NCBI GenBank assembly: GCA_027924645.1
Contig: BSBN01001751.1
Coordinates: 310,001 to 374,000 of the forward strand
From: Cunninghamia lanceolata
Taxonomy: Eukaryota > Streptophyta > Pinopsida > Cupressales > Cupressaceae
Direction of reading: 5' to 3'
Length of the DNA stretch: 64,000 bases
Shown piece after piece: positions 33,661 through 44,384 of this stretch. The position numbers were made by a program, and so were the translations under genes. The notes beneath the pieces are model-generated. The model was not told the origin of the DNA. It saw only the letters and a program-made list of their open reading frames with translations, and searched no databases. Position 1 is the first letter of the stretch; each line of letters begins with the position of its first letter.

Positions 33661-34600
33661 ATGTCTTTTAAGAAGGAAGCTCCACAGTTTGATGGGACAA
33701 ATTATGCTTTATGGAAGGTATGAATGAAAATCCATCTCCTTTGTCTTGGTTATAGAGTATGGAAAGCAATAGAGACAAAGTATTCCATGCCTCTAAATGG
33801 TTTAACAACTGAAGCTGAAATCAAAGAATATGAGTTAAATATAAAAGATAGAGATGCTCTATTAAGTGCCTTGTCTGACACTGAGCTGGTAAAGGTCATG
33901 GATCTAGATTCTGCAAATGAAGTCTAGGAAAAACTGAAAAATCTATATGAAGGAGATGAATATATAAAAAAAGCCAAATTGTAGGGCCTGGAAGCAAAAT
34001 ATGAAGGTTTAAAGATGAGCAAAGATGAAAACATAACATCCTACATGTAAAAGGTTGATGAACTTGTCAATGGAATAAAAGGTATGGGAGGAACTATTGA
34101 TGAGAAGGAAGTTGTGATGAAAATTCTTAGGTCATTAACTAAGTCCTATAGTCACAAGGTAGTTGCAATTGAAGAAGTAATGACTTTAAAAGAAGTGAAT
34201 AAGGATCGGTTGCTTGGAAAGCTTACAGCCTTTGAGATGAGAGAATTTGGTGATGCTTTGCTGAAGGTTGAGACTGCTTTCAAAGCTAGTACTTCAAAGA
34301 AGATCTCTAGAGCTAAGAAGTACAAGGTGGAACCTAATGATGAGCTTGATTAAATTGAAACCAACTTTGCTAACAGACTATAGAGAGGTTTTGGTAAGTT
34401 TAAAGGAAAATTACTTTTCAAATGTTTTACATATGGTAAGGTTGGTCACTATGCTTCTAGATGTCCTAAAAGAATTGAAAGGAATAGAGAAAGATTTAAA
34501 TGTAGACCTAGTGCTAGTACTAGTGCAAATGAATGCTTGTTTATTGCAATTAAAGAACTTGTGTCTACTAATCCTATTAGCTATGTGAAGGAAAAAAATT
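33661..34600 (+). pseudogene. copia-3 Gag
   Basis: It starts ATG TCT at 33661 with PQFDGTNYALWK. LLSALSDTELVKVMDLDSA and the MKILRSLTKSY block follow. The zinc knuckle reads CFTYGKVGHYASRC, so the second cysteine has become tyrosine. In-frame stops lie near 33720, 33928, 33982, 34050 and 34353, and a frame change near 34597 separates it from protease. Confidence 0.88.
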
Positions 34601-35010
34601 AGTGGAAGAAAGTGATTTGGCTATTCAGGTTGAGAAAGATAAGGATGAATGGATTATTAATAGTGGATGCTCACATTACATGACCAGTGACAAAAGTAAG
34701 TTTGTGAGTTTGGAAAAGTATGATGGAGAACTGGTTAGGTTTGGAGATAATGCAGCTAGTAAGATTTGTGGAAAAGGATCTATTTCTTTTGATGGAAAGC
34801 ACAATACTAATAATGTCCTATATGTGAAGGGTTTAAAGCATAATCTTTTCAGTATTGGTCAGATGTGTGACAAAGGTTATGATCTAAGATTCAAACATAA
34901 TGGGTGCAAGATCATGGAAAGCTCCGTAACAGTGATTACTACTGATAAGAAGACCAGAGGTAACATTTACCAATTAAGAGGAACTAATGATTATTGTTTA
35001 TTGGCTTAGA
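34601..35010 (+). pseudogene. copia-3 aspartic protease
   Basis: The active-site block is WIINSGCSHYMTSDK, so the catalytic Asp of the usual D-S-G has become Asn. ISFDGKHNTNNVLYVKGLKH and a GNIYQLRGTNDYCLLA end follow. The frame stays open for 135 codons. Confidence 0.87.
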
Positions 35011-36220
35011 CAAATGAGAGTTGGTTGTGGCATAGAAGGATGTGTCATATCAATTTTGACAATATGGTGAAGATAAGTTCTGCATAGGTTGTAAGAGTTT
35101 TGCCTAAACTTGTAAAGCCTGCCAACACCATGTGCAAGGAGTGTTAATTTGGGAAACAAACAAGAATAAGTTTCAAGAGAAAAGAACAATTCTCTACTAG
35201 ATTACTGGAGCTAGTACATATAGATTTATGTCGTCCCACAAGAGCAAGAAGTCTGCAAGGTGACATGTATTTTATGTTGCTTATTGATGATTATTCTAGA
35301 ATGACTTGGGTCACCTTTCTAAAAGAAAAATCTGAAGCCCTCGACAAGTTCAAAGTTTTCAAGGCAATGGTTGAGAATGAGTTAGAATTGAGGATCAAAT
35401 GCTTAAGGTCTGATAGAGGAGGTGAGTTGACATCAAATGAATTCAACATTTTTTGTGAAGAACAAGAGATAAAGAGACAATTGTCTACACCTAGGACTCC
35501 TCAGTAGAATGTAGTTGTTAAAAGAAAGAACATGACAGTTCAAGAGGCTACTAGGACTATGTTAAAGGAAGCTAACCTACCAGAAGTATACTGGAGAGAA
35601 GCCATACATACTTCTATGTACATCCTAAACATAGTTCAAGTCAAAGGTAACAGCTCTAAAACTCCTTTTGAATTATGGTATGGAAGGGCTCCTATAGTGA
35701 AGTATTTCAAAGTTTTTGGTAGCAAATATTATATTAGAAGAGAAGAACTAGGCAAGTTTAATTCTAGATGTGATGAAAGATTTTTTCTTGGTTACTCTAC
35801 CAAGAGTAAGGCCTATCGATGCCACAATAAGAGACTGAAAAAGATTGTTGAGAGTGCTAATGTGAAGGTGGATGAAGACAAGGAAAGAATATTAGATCTG
35901 AGTTGCTATGAACCAGATGAACCTATGGCTATAGTGAATGAAGAAAAAGTTGAGCAAGAGGATATTTAAGATGAAGAAGAGGCTCCTGAAAGTATTGTTA
36001 AGACTCCCAAGTATGTAATGATTAATCATTCTGAAGATCAGATTATATGTGACAAAAACAAAGGAGTGTTGACAAGGAAAAGAGCTGTAGAAGAACAAGT
36101 GAATTATTGTTTGCTTTCTAAGGTTGAACAAAAAAATGTGAATGAAGCTTTCAATGATGAAAATTGGGTAAACACCATGGAAGAAGAACTAATGCAGATA
36201 GAAAATAATTAAACTTGGGA
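35010..36220 (+). pseudogene. copia-3 integrase
   Basis: WLWHRRMCHINFDNMVK is followed by CKEC with a TAA after it. The core has LELVHIDLCRPTRARS and MLLIDDYSRMTWVTFL, then SDRGGELTSNEF near 35410 and the glutamate block changed to KRKNMTVQEA, so the catalytic Glu appears to be Lys. The C-terminal part has FLGYSTKSKAYRCHNKR. Four in-frame stops occur, otherwise one frame. Confidence 0.88.
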
Positions 36221-36376
36221 ATTGGTTCCTAGACCTGCTGATAAGAATGGCATTGGAACCAAATGGGTTTTCAAGAACAAACTAAATGAAAATGGAGAAG
36301 TTGTAAGAAACAAAGCAAGGCTTGTGTGCAAAGGATATTCTCAAATTGAAGGAATAGATTTTGAAGAGACTTATCG
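36221..36376 (+). pseudogene. copia-3 reverse transcriptase N-terminus, cut
   Basis: GIGTKWVFKNKLNENGEV and [19 protein letters not shown] are present. Similarity to other copia RTs then stops in mid-motif, where the inverted end of a gypsy Gag gene starts. The open frame continues for a few meaningless codons. Confidence 0.87.
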
Positions 36377-38454
36377 TTGGAGTTTTGAGGATAGTCTTTG
36401 TTATCACAAAAGATATTGATAGTTCCTTTAGCAATTAAGGCTCGTTCAATGATAGTTCCTTTGGAAACAAGTTCATCAAAGGTGCTAGCACTTTGCAATT
36501 GTAGTTGGAATGATAGCTTAGAATGAAGATTTTGGACAAAGATATCGAGTTGTTGTTTTTCAGGTATTTCCCATGATAATTTGCTAGCCATATTACGCCA
36601 TCGTTGAGTAAATGAAGAAAAGGCCTCACCATTGCGCTGTTTATTGTTGACAAGGTCATTCATGTTTATCTCATGGTCAATGTTGAAAGCAAAGTGTGAT
36701 CAAAACTTATTGGCTAACTCTGAAAAAGAATTAATTCTCAGAGGTAAATGAGAAAGCAATTCAAGAGCTTGTCCTGCTAAGCTTCAAGGAAATAGTCTCA
36801 AAAGATATGTATCGTCATAAGCAACATCGAGACATGCCACAAAGAATGCTCTAAGGTGGTCTTCCGGATTTCCTTTTCTTTTGTACTTGTCAAATTGTGG
36901 GATTTCAAAGTGTGGCAGAAAAGGTGTCATATGGAGAGACTTGTCAAATGGATAAGCGCATATGTTTTCTAAAGAAAATGTCTTCTTTCCTTGTCCTACT
37001 GCTTGGTTAATCATTTGTTGAACATCTGCTGAAGATAATTGTTGTTGTTGCAAAGGGGGTGAAACATGGTATGGTGTATATTGAGGTTACTTTTGTGGGA
37101 TATATGAAGCCATGACCGTTTGTTGAGGGTGCGTACTCACAATATATGTCAAAGGATTGGGATGTGACACATATGTGGTTGAGGATTGTTGTCCTTGAGG
37201 CACAAGCAGTGGTTGAGTATATTGGGGCGAATGGGCACCAATATTTTGCATCACATGCGAAGTGGAAAATGGATTGACATTAGTTAATGGTTGGGAAGTT
37301 GGAGTTGGATTTGTGACATGGTAAGTGATGGAAGGATTGGTGGATGTGAAGGAAGGATGAACACTTGGGTGTGTATTTTGGACAACATGAGGATTAGTAT
37401 GTGTCATGCATTGGGTGATAATAGGCAAGCCTTGGGTAGCATAAGATGGATTGATGGTGTGTGAAGGATTGGAAGAGTATGATGGAATGGATGTAAGTTG
37501 CTCAACATAAGTGACCGTAGAGCTAGGATTAGCTTGAGAAAGGATAGGAGGGTCACTCATATCAATAAGACTGACATTAGGATTATATGGTGTAGTGGAA
37601 GGATTAGTAGAGATGGTGGAAAGCGTATTAGCAGTTGGTATATGGGATATGGTATTCATATGGGATATGGTAGGTTGTGATGGTCGTGAAGCTTGGACTA
37701 TTGGTGTTGTTGGTATAGTTTGGGAGGCTTACACACTATGGGATATGGGGATAGCTTGTGATGTTTGGAGCGTTTGTGCTTGGGCCACATGGACAGCTTG
37801 TGTTACTTGAGGCATGGAAACGGTCATGGTAGGAGGAGTATGTTGAAGAACATGGAAAGGTGGAATGTTCAGATTATGTGACATGAGAGGGAGCACATTG
37901 GTTGGTATGATCAAAGGTTCTAAAGTGTGCTCTGAGTGTGGTAGACCAGACGAAGTAACAATAGGCAATGAAAGAGATGTGGTAGAAGATGGAGCTTGTG
38001 ATATGGTAGGGAATGGTGTGACTATAGTGGATGGTCCCTTTGCAACAACAGTGGGAGTGTTTGGATCGTGCTATCTAATAGCGGATATGTCAAAATCTCT
38101 TGGTAATTTAGTGCCCATGCGAGCAAGTTGCAAGAAGTAGTGATTAGGCTCAGATAAAACAAGTCTCTCAACTTGATCCCACACATGGGTGTCCTGAAAT
38201 TCTGATAAGTCTTCTTGGGATTGTTCTTCAAAAGTCTCCAAAGATGTTCGAGGTTGCACTTGTTGTGAAGATGGCTCTCCAATGGTATACCCATGAGGTG
38301 TAAACATATGAGGAGGCATACCAGTCATGATTTGAGTTGCATCCTTAAGAGGTGTTGATCTAAGTTGTTGCATCTTAGCTTGCAATTTGGCTTCCATTTT
38401 AGCTCTATATTTGGCTTCCATTTCAGCTCTATATTGACTCCTAGTTTGAGGCAT
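36377..38454 (-). pseudogene. Gypsy Gag with long Ser/Thr/Pro-rich N-terminal region
   Basis: One minus-strand frame runs about 690 codons with five or six in-frame stops and no frameshift. It starts MPQTRSQYRAEMEAKYRAKM, a short helical repeat. A WDQVERLVLSEPNHY block and about 300 residues very rich in Ser, Thr, Pro, Asn and Gln follow. The capsid domain has FSLENICAYPFDKSLHMTPF, PQFDKYKRKGNPEDHLRAF and a FTQRWRNMASKL block. It ends at the deletion junction before any zinc knuckle. As a Gag it would bind and package the element's RNA. Confidence 0.85.
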
Positions 38455-38521
38455 GATGGTGATGTTGAAAACTGAAGTTTAGCTTACCAAAGTTTTGAGA
38501 CCCAAAAGATGATGATTTGCT

Positions 38522-38635
38522 GATTGGTTGGTTGGTTGGTTTGCTTGGTTGCTGATTTGTTTGGTTGGTTTACTTTGGTTGATGTGTTGTTTTGCTTGGT
38601 TGATTGATTTGTTGTTGGCTGGTTTTCCCTAGAGA
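38522..38635. repeat. TTGGTTGG-rich simple repeat
   Basis: Imperfect runs of GGTT/GATTTG units in the leader upstream of Gag. No other feature is visible here. Confidence 0.6.
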
Positions 38636-38939
38636 ATAGCTCACACACTCAAGGGAAAAGTTGTTTGCTAAAGGTTGCTATGTTGCTAATGTTTGCTGAA
38701 GCTAAAGCTGATGTTTTGTTGATGGATCACAACGATTTATTTGATGTTTGGTTTGCTGGTTTGGGATCTCAAAAAGATGAAAAGCTCATGAAATGTGATT
38801 GATTGATAAGCTCAAAACAAGAGACAAAGTCCAGGTATCTACTAATGATCAGAGATAAGTCTGAAAGCTAATGCTAAAACTAAGCAAGCTGGATTTGTGG
38901 CTAATCCGGCTGAGTCACTAAGATTTGCTAGTGTTAGAC

Positions 38940-40600
38940 CACATGCGACAAGTGATAGCTCATATGCAACTTAGAGAAGGCCAAAGGTGACTAGTATTAG
39001 CTTAAATGCGGACTTGTTTAGGTTCTGAAGCAGGTTATAGTGTTAACCAGAGGCGATTCGATTATTCACAGGTGATAACTGTTGGCTCAAAAGCGATTTA
39101 CTACTGATTGGTGTCATGCCCACATTTCACGTGTAGACACAACACGCAATACATGTGTGTCATGTCCACATGTGACATGTGACATGATACAAACTATCAA
39201 AAAATTTCTTAACCACTTGAAAAGGTTCCCCTCACATGCATAAGCGTGCTCAGTTTGCATTTGGATATGAAGACAAGGGTTTGTTGCTATAATGCATTCT
39301 ATACACATGTGCCGGTTGAGGCCAATCTCTATCGTTTATGTCATTTTTATATTGCAAGATTGGGAATCTTGATGGAAAACTGGCCTGAATTTGCATCTCC
39401 ACTTTATCTCAGTTCTCACTCACAACTCTGCAATTATTCAATCAACTGATTTTACTTATCACTTCACTTCAAAACCATCTTAACTACATAGTCTATAAAG
39501 GGGTGATCCATCATATTTTAGATATTCAATTGCCAAATATGTTGACCCATTAACCCTTTAATCTAATGATTATTTCTATACTTAAACAAAATATCCCCTT
39601 TTCTTAACGTTGAATTTTAATTAACAAAACTCTGTGTTTACGGTAGTTTTCTCAACCATCGACTTCTTATTTCCTCTGCTATTAAATTTATTTATTTAAT
39701 TGCCTGTTTAAATTATTCATCTATTTAATCCAGTAAAACTAATTATGGTTTTGTCATACATAGTTAACTTCCAAAAGCAATACACATAATTTTTTTTTAA
39801 TGAACACATAGATATACTTCATTTACATATTTATAGATGGAACATGGGCATTCAAATTATATATACCCTTTGTTGTTTACAAAATCAAACCTATATATAC
39901 TCCACTCACAGATTTAGAGTAAACAATACAAATAAAATTCATATAGTTATACATATATATAAATCATGGACTTTAAATGTTATATATTTGCTATCTATCT
40001 AAATCTAGTTAAAAGATCTTCCACTCACCTAGCTAGGTCATTCTAAACATGTAACATAATAGTTTATACTTATGTTCAAAAATATGTGTTTATTTTATTT
40101 ATATACTTTATAAGAAGATCAACCGAGCGTAAAACTGTGAAACCAAGCTAGTGAGTCCAACGTAGAAGTAGTGCCCGAGAGGTTAGTATTCACTTTTAAC
40201 AGTTGTATTGTCGCTTCAGGAGTACGCCACCGAGAACGCCTACGCGTGTGAGGTGGTTTTCTGAGTAGGAGGGAAAAAAATTTGTTAGTCCGTATCATGT
40301 CTACATGACATGTGTGGACACAACACGCATGTTTGCGTGTTGTGAATGCACGTGAAATGTGGGCATGACAATTGGAAGCAATTCAAGATAGGCTAAAGGC
40401 GACAGACTGTTATTTAAAGGCAACCTGATTTAGATAAGAGGCGGTTGACTGTTGTTTAGATGCGACTCTATTTATGGAAAAAGTGATTAACTATTGTTCA
40501 AAAGTGATTCAGTTCAGATAAAAAGCAACTAACTGGGTTTAAAAGTAATTCTGTTGTTTGTATGCTAGAAGTTTAGGCTTGAAAGCGACTGTATCTGTCA
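38940..40600. repeat. 21-bp tandem repeat, split by a TIR element
   Basis: A GCGAC/GCGATT-type core recurs every 21 bp at about 38945, 38966, 38987, 39008, 39031, 39053, 39072 and 39093. After the 1259-bp insertion it recurs at about 40396, 40417, 40438, 40459, 40480, 40501, 40521 and 40541. Units are diverged (A/T-rich filler, consensus near AAAGCGATTNACTGTTGTTC). Confidence 0.65.
39112..40370. mobile_element. TIR element, 1259 bp, TG..CA ends and 5-bp TSD
   Basis: The 79-bp terminal inverted repeats 39112-39190 and 40292-40370 begin with 22 identical bases (TGTCATGCCCACATTTCACG and two more) and stay about 80% alike. ATTGG flanks both sides (39107-39111 and 40371-40375). There is no transposase and no long open frame, so it is non-autonomous. 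The TG..CA ends and 5-bp duplication do not fit hAT (8 bp), Mutator (about 9), CACTA (3), PIF/Harbinger (3) or Tc1/mariner (TA). Integrase-derived DNA transposons of the Ginger type are one possibility. Confidence 0.85.
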
Positions 40601-40808
40601 GGAAAGATGTTTGATTTGTGATTTTTGATTTTTGACAAAAAAATAGTAATTGTAGTCACTCACACTCACAACAAGCACAAACTTGTACAACCTAGGCTAG
40701 GAAAGGACTGTATTTGTTGAATCCCCTGGCTGTGCTTATTCAAAGTGGATAGCTTCAAGATCTTGGTAGCACTGGCTCCCCTCCATGACACACATAGATA
40801 GAATGAAG

Positions 40809-40896
40809 ATAATTAAATAATTGAAGATTGTTTAATTATAGCTTAGAAGACACAGCTAATGAATTAATTAAATAAATTAGAATTTATTTAATTAAT
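40809..40896. repeat. AT-rich hairpins in the minus-strand gypsy LTR
   Basis: 40863-40896 is a perfect 16-bp inverted repeat with a 2-nt loop (arm ATTAATTAAATAAATT). 40809-40839 has 9-bp perfect arms. The core matches the hairpins of the gypsy-C LTR at 15917-16306. Confidence 0.75.
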
Positions 40897-41008
40897 AGAA
40901 GAAATATATGTGTTAAGGAAATTGCTCAAGTGTGTTAGACAAATGCAGATGATGTGATAATGTGATATTTGAATGTTAATGATAATGAGTCAATTTTAGG
41001 TGTCTACA

Positions 41009-41193
41009 GTATTTTCCGCGTAAAAATTTGGTGTCGCATGTGTTGAATGTGTTATTTGGTTGAGCTTCTTGTTTCATGTTTTCATGATTAAATCTTAATA
41101 ACAGTAATTAACCATTTGATGTGTTGATAAGTGATTAAAGTTTTAGAGACAACTGATTCACCCCCCCTCTCAATTGTCTTGTGCATTTCAACA
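41009..41193 (+). repeat. 3' LTR remnant of copia-3
   Basis: It aligns with 33420-33603 of the copia-3 5' LTR up to the CAACA terminus. The upstream 1.15 kb of this LTR is missing. Confidence 0.88.
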
Positions 41194-41198
41194 CAGTT

Positions 41199-42024
41199 AT
41201 CATTTGTGTGGGCGTGATAATATAGAGTTAAGTGACAAATCTGTAAACTAACAATGCTCAAGGATTCTTCATGTGTGGATTATCTTCTACTTGTGAATTC
41301 TATTGAAGTTGTTTATAGGCTTTGAAGGAAGTTTGAATCCCTCTTCATCACTCTCCTTTGTTGGTGCTAAGTCTTCATCAACTAAGGTTGGACCTCTTAT
41401 GGTTATTATCATCATTTATCATCAATATCTATCATATTGTTGCAGATCTAGCCTTTGCCCTACTAGGGTCCACACTCTTGGATCTTATCATTAGTTGTTA
41501 TGGAGGTGGGACCAACACAAGGTTTGACTGAGGCAAACCCTTAAAATAGCACAACCTCTTCCCTCTTTCCATGTGTGCAGGTCAGATGGATAGTTTTCAG
41601 AAGTTGATACCTGAGAAGAAGATTGAGCTTGCTATTACAGATCTGACAGAGTTGGAAGTTCTTCCTAACCCTAAAAAGGGCCCATGACACCCAAGCGCCC
41701 TTGTCCTTGACATCTCTACTAAATTTTTTAGGTTCTAAATTACTCTGTAATATCTATTGTACTTACTGATTGTTGTGATTCATTTTTTACAGTTAGATAT
41801 AGTCTGTTCTTTATCATTTTGTGGTCAAATCTTACTTTGAGCTTGCTTGTTTGGATTCAGTTGACTTTGGTTAGTCCTTCTATATACAACAAAAGTGCCA
41901 AAACCCTTATAGTTTGGCTCTCCTTCTTGGGTAGAAGCCATGCTCAGTTTGTGCCCCAATGTTTTGTAGAAGAGTGATGGACTAGTTTAACTCTTTAGGC
42001 TTGTGATCTTTTTTCTACATCACA
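41199..42024 (+). repeat. Gypsy-F 5' LTR, second part
   Basis: Non-coding sequence ending CATCACA, the inverse of the TGTGATG at 31610. A candidate primer-binding site follows. Confidence 0.6.
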
Positions 42025-42040
42025 TTTTGGTGAACCCATC
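42025..42040 (+). other. Candidate primer-binding site of gypsy-F
   Basis: TTTTGGTGAACCCATC follows the LTR end. It has the TGG start of a tRNA-complementary site but is not the initiator-Met type used by the other elements. I cannot name the tRNA. Confidence 0.45.
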
Positions 42041-44132
42041 ATTTCTTGCACCTTGTGCTTCCTTCTTCTTTCAGATCTAAGTTGTTTATCACTCTAGATC
42101 TGATTGGGAGTGAGATCTTTGGTTGTTTTGCATGTATACATAGTTAAATTTTACATAATTTCAACCTAGGGTTTGTTAAAGTCTTACATTGATAGAATAT
42201 CTTGCTAGTTGTGATCCTAAGGTTTCGGATTTGAAAGTTGTTTAGATCTTGTTGCATTAATTAGAGGATTTAGATTTGTTTTACCTTTTTCTAATTGTTG
42301 TTCAAAAGCATTTTTTATTATGGCATTTGAAATTTGAAAAAGAAAATGGCATCCTATATTTAAAATTGTATAAGTTGTCATTTTGTTGCATTGAAAATTG
42401 TGTTAGCATAGTTGTATTTGTTTGAATTGAATTTGATTAAGGATAATACTATTTCTTCACTTAAAAGAAACTTTAGATCATACTTTTGTTACATTATCAA
42501 TTTCTTCTATTTGGGCATTTTATGTGTTATTAAAGCTTGTAGGCATTGTATGAGCTTTGTGACCTAGTGCCCCGATTCTAATATGTTTGTGAGAAGAAGT
42601 ATTTGAATTATGGGTTCTAATGTTGATGCATCTACATTTGACATTCTTAATCAAGTCACACAAGTTCCTACTACATTTATCCATAAAACATCAATTGCTC
42701 AAGAATCCATTGATATTGAGGACCTTATCGCTCATGTTCCTGAGGCCCGAATTCAAAAGTTAGACACAAAGTTGGCTAACTTTCAGCAATTTGTAAGCCA
42801 GGAACATATAGCTGAGGAGGTCATCCCTGTCATTGAGAATCTTAGAGGATTTTTGATTGAGGGACAAGAAGGAGTAGAAGTATTGCATGGCCTAGCTCAC
42901 ATAGTGAATAAACATTATGTCGGTAGCTAGTTGTGTTGAACTCATGATGAATGTGACTTCTCCTAATCAAATAGGGACTCAAGTGTCGATACCTATACCT
43001 TCACTCCCTATGCCTACTTATTCATCTACTATTCTTACCACTAATACATAGCTGGGTAATGTTACTACCACATGTGTTGGGGTATCTAATGGGAATCATT
43101 TTTGCGAGTATGGTTTTGTTCCTTATAATTACACAAACTCTAAACCTAATGTCACTCTACCTACATCTCAACCACCTATTACATTTAAAAAATTTACTCA
43201 TACACAATCACCTAGTCCTTCATTTCAATCCCTACCTAATTCCACTTATGACCCCATCATAAACCAATTGTTGAATAACATGACCTCCATACAACAACAA
43301 TTGGCTAGCATGAGTAATAGCCCGCCTACAACTAGCATGACAACACATTACCTTCGTAGCCCTATATCTTATTCTATCTTAAGAATTCCTATGCCTAAGA
43401 AGTTTGAGACTCCTCATTATGAGAAATATAATGGGAAGGAAGACCCTAAAAACCATGTGGCATCTTTTACTGCTATGTGTAGTGATTTCCACTTTGAGGA
43501 CGCGATCTTAGCAAAACTCTTTCCTAGGTCACTCAAAGACATAGCCTTGGATTGGTTTTACACGCTTCCTCCTAACTCAATAACTACATTTCTAGAATTA
43601 GTCACTAAGTTCCTTGAGCACTTTCAAGAAAATATTGGACCTCAAGTCTCTTTGACGGACTTGGTTCATTGTAAACAAGGAACGAAGGAGAAAATAACTA
43701 ATTTTATGGGGTGTTATCAAGCCCTCTTTTCACAAATCCAATAATCTATTCCAAATGCTGATGTGCAAAGAATCTTCATAGGAAACTTACAACCTCATAT
43801 CTGTGATAAGATATTGTTAATGTGGTATGATTCATTCACTCATCTTTGCATGACTCTTCATGATTATCAACTTTCAGTTAGTCAATATGAGCATTATCCC
43901 TCATCAACTCTAGTTGGAGAATCTGAAGCCTCTCAATCATTATTTTAAAAGACATAACAAAAATTTCATCAAGGTAAACAAAATTTCAATAGATAACATT
44001 AGAAGACATTTGGCAGCAGTGTCACCTACTGCTTCTGCCCCTTATAAATTGAAACTAAAAACAATAAATTTTACACCATTATCTGAATCTCTTCATTCCA
44101 TCATGACACAACTTTTACAAAACAATCTCATC
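42041..44132 (+). pseudogene. Gypsy-F Gag
   Basis: An N-terminal frame 42610-42930 (106 codons, MGSNVDASTFDIL start) may be the matrix part. The Retrotrans_gag domain is at 43268-43948: MTTHYLRSPISYSIL, KYNGKEDPKNHVASF, LAKLFPRSLKDIALDWFYTL, ITNFMGCYQALF and IGNLQPHICDKIL. One stop (43742) and a frame change near 43930 break it. The sequence is close to gypsy-C Gag. It is split near 44133 by the three-LTR composite and resumes at 56878. Confidence 0.86.
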
Positions 44133-44384
44133 ACACCAACCTCATAAGACCCAATGAACACCTGCAAAACCTGAGAAACCTTCCACAAGAGAAAAAAACA
44201 AAGAGAGCAATTTGCACAAAAAAGGATACAATTAATGAAATGGATTTATGAATTACATGCGAGAACTTGCTTTTATATTTGCAAGTTAGAGAAAAACCCT
44301 AATATGACTTAAGAATAACCTAAGACTAAAATTAGCCCTAAGTAAACTTAATAAAATGTAATTAAATATTTAATTACACCAACA
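44133..44384 (-). repeat. Left LTR of the composite
   Basis: It ends ATTACACCAACA on the plus strand, followed by a C-run whose complement is a polypurine tract. It matches 56628-56877 closely. The first 17 or so bases of the LTR (TGTAGAAG...) are missing at the junction with gypsy-F Gag. Confidence 0.85.

Larger units (their letters stand above)
36377..41008 (-). mobile_element. Ty3/gypsy element in copia-3 (minus strand, only LTR, leader and Gag left)
   Basis: The right end is an LTR terminus reading TGTAGACACCTAAAATTG on the minus strand (41008 inward). Going left there are LTR, leader with a 21-bp tandem repeat and a TIR element insertion, then Gag 38454-36377. Protease, pol and the other LTR are gone. 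Both this element and copia-3 are cut at 36376, so one deletion probably removed the DNA between them. Confidence 0.82.
32267..41193 (+). mobile_element. Ty1/copia retrotransposon copia-3 (internally deleted)
   Basis: The 5' LTR is 32267-33603 and the last 185 bp of the 3' LTR survive at 41009-41193. The flanks TAGTT (32262-32266) and CAGTT (41194-41198) look like one 5-bp duplication with one change, tying the two ends together. Gag, protease and integrase are present, but reverse transcriptase breaks off at about 36376, where a minus-strand gypsy begins. The rest of pol and most of the 3' LTR are lost. Confidence 0.88.

Noticed and set aside
33724..33927. Functional start of copia-3 Gag at the ATG at 33724
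   Set aside because: The conserved PQFDGTNYALWK block lies upstream from 33661, so the true start is there and a stop near 33720 splits it.
32267..36376. An intact, active copia element
   Set aside because: Protease has D-to-N at the active site, integrase appears to have lost the catalytic Glu, Gag has five stops and RT is truncated.
37498..38140. Plus-strand frames with Gly/Trp/Val-rich sequence
   Set aside because: They are shadows of the Ser/Thr/Pro-rich Gag on the minus strand.
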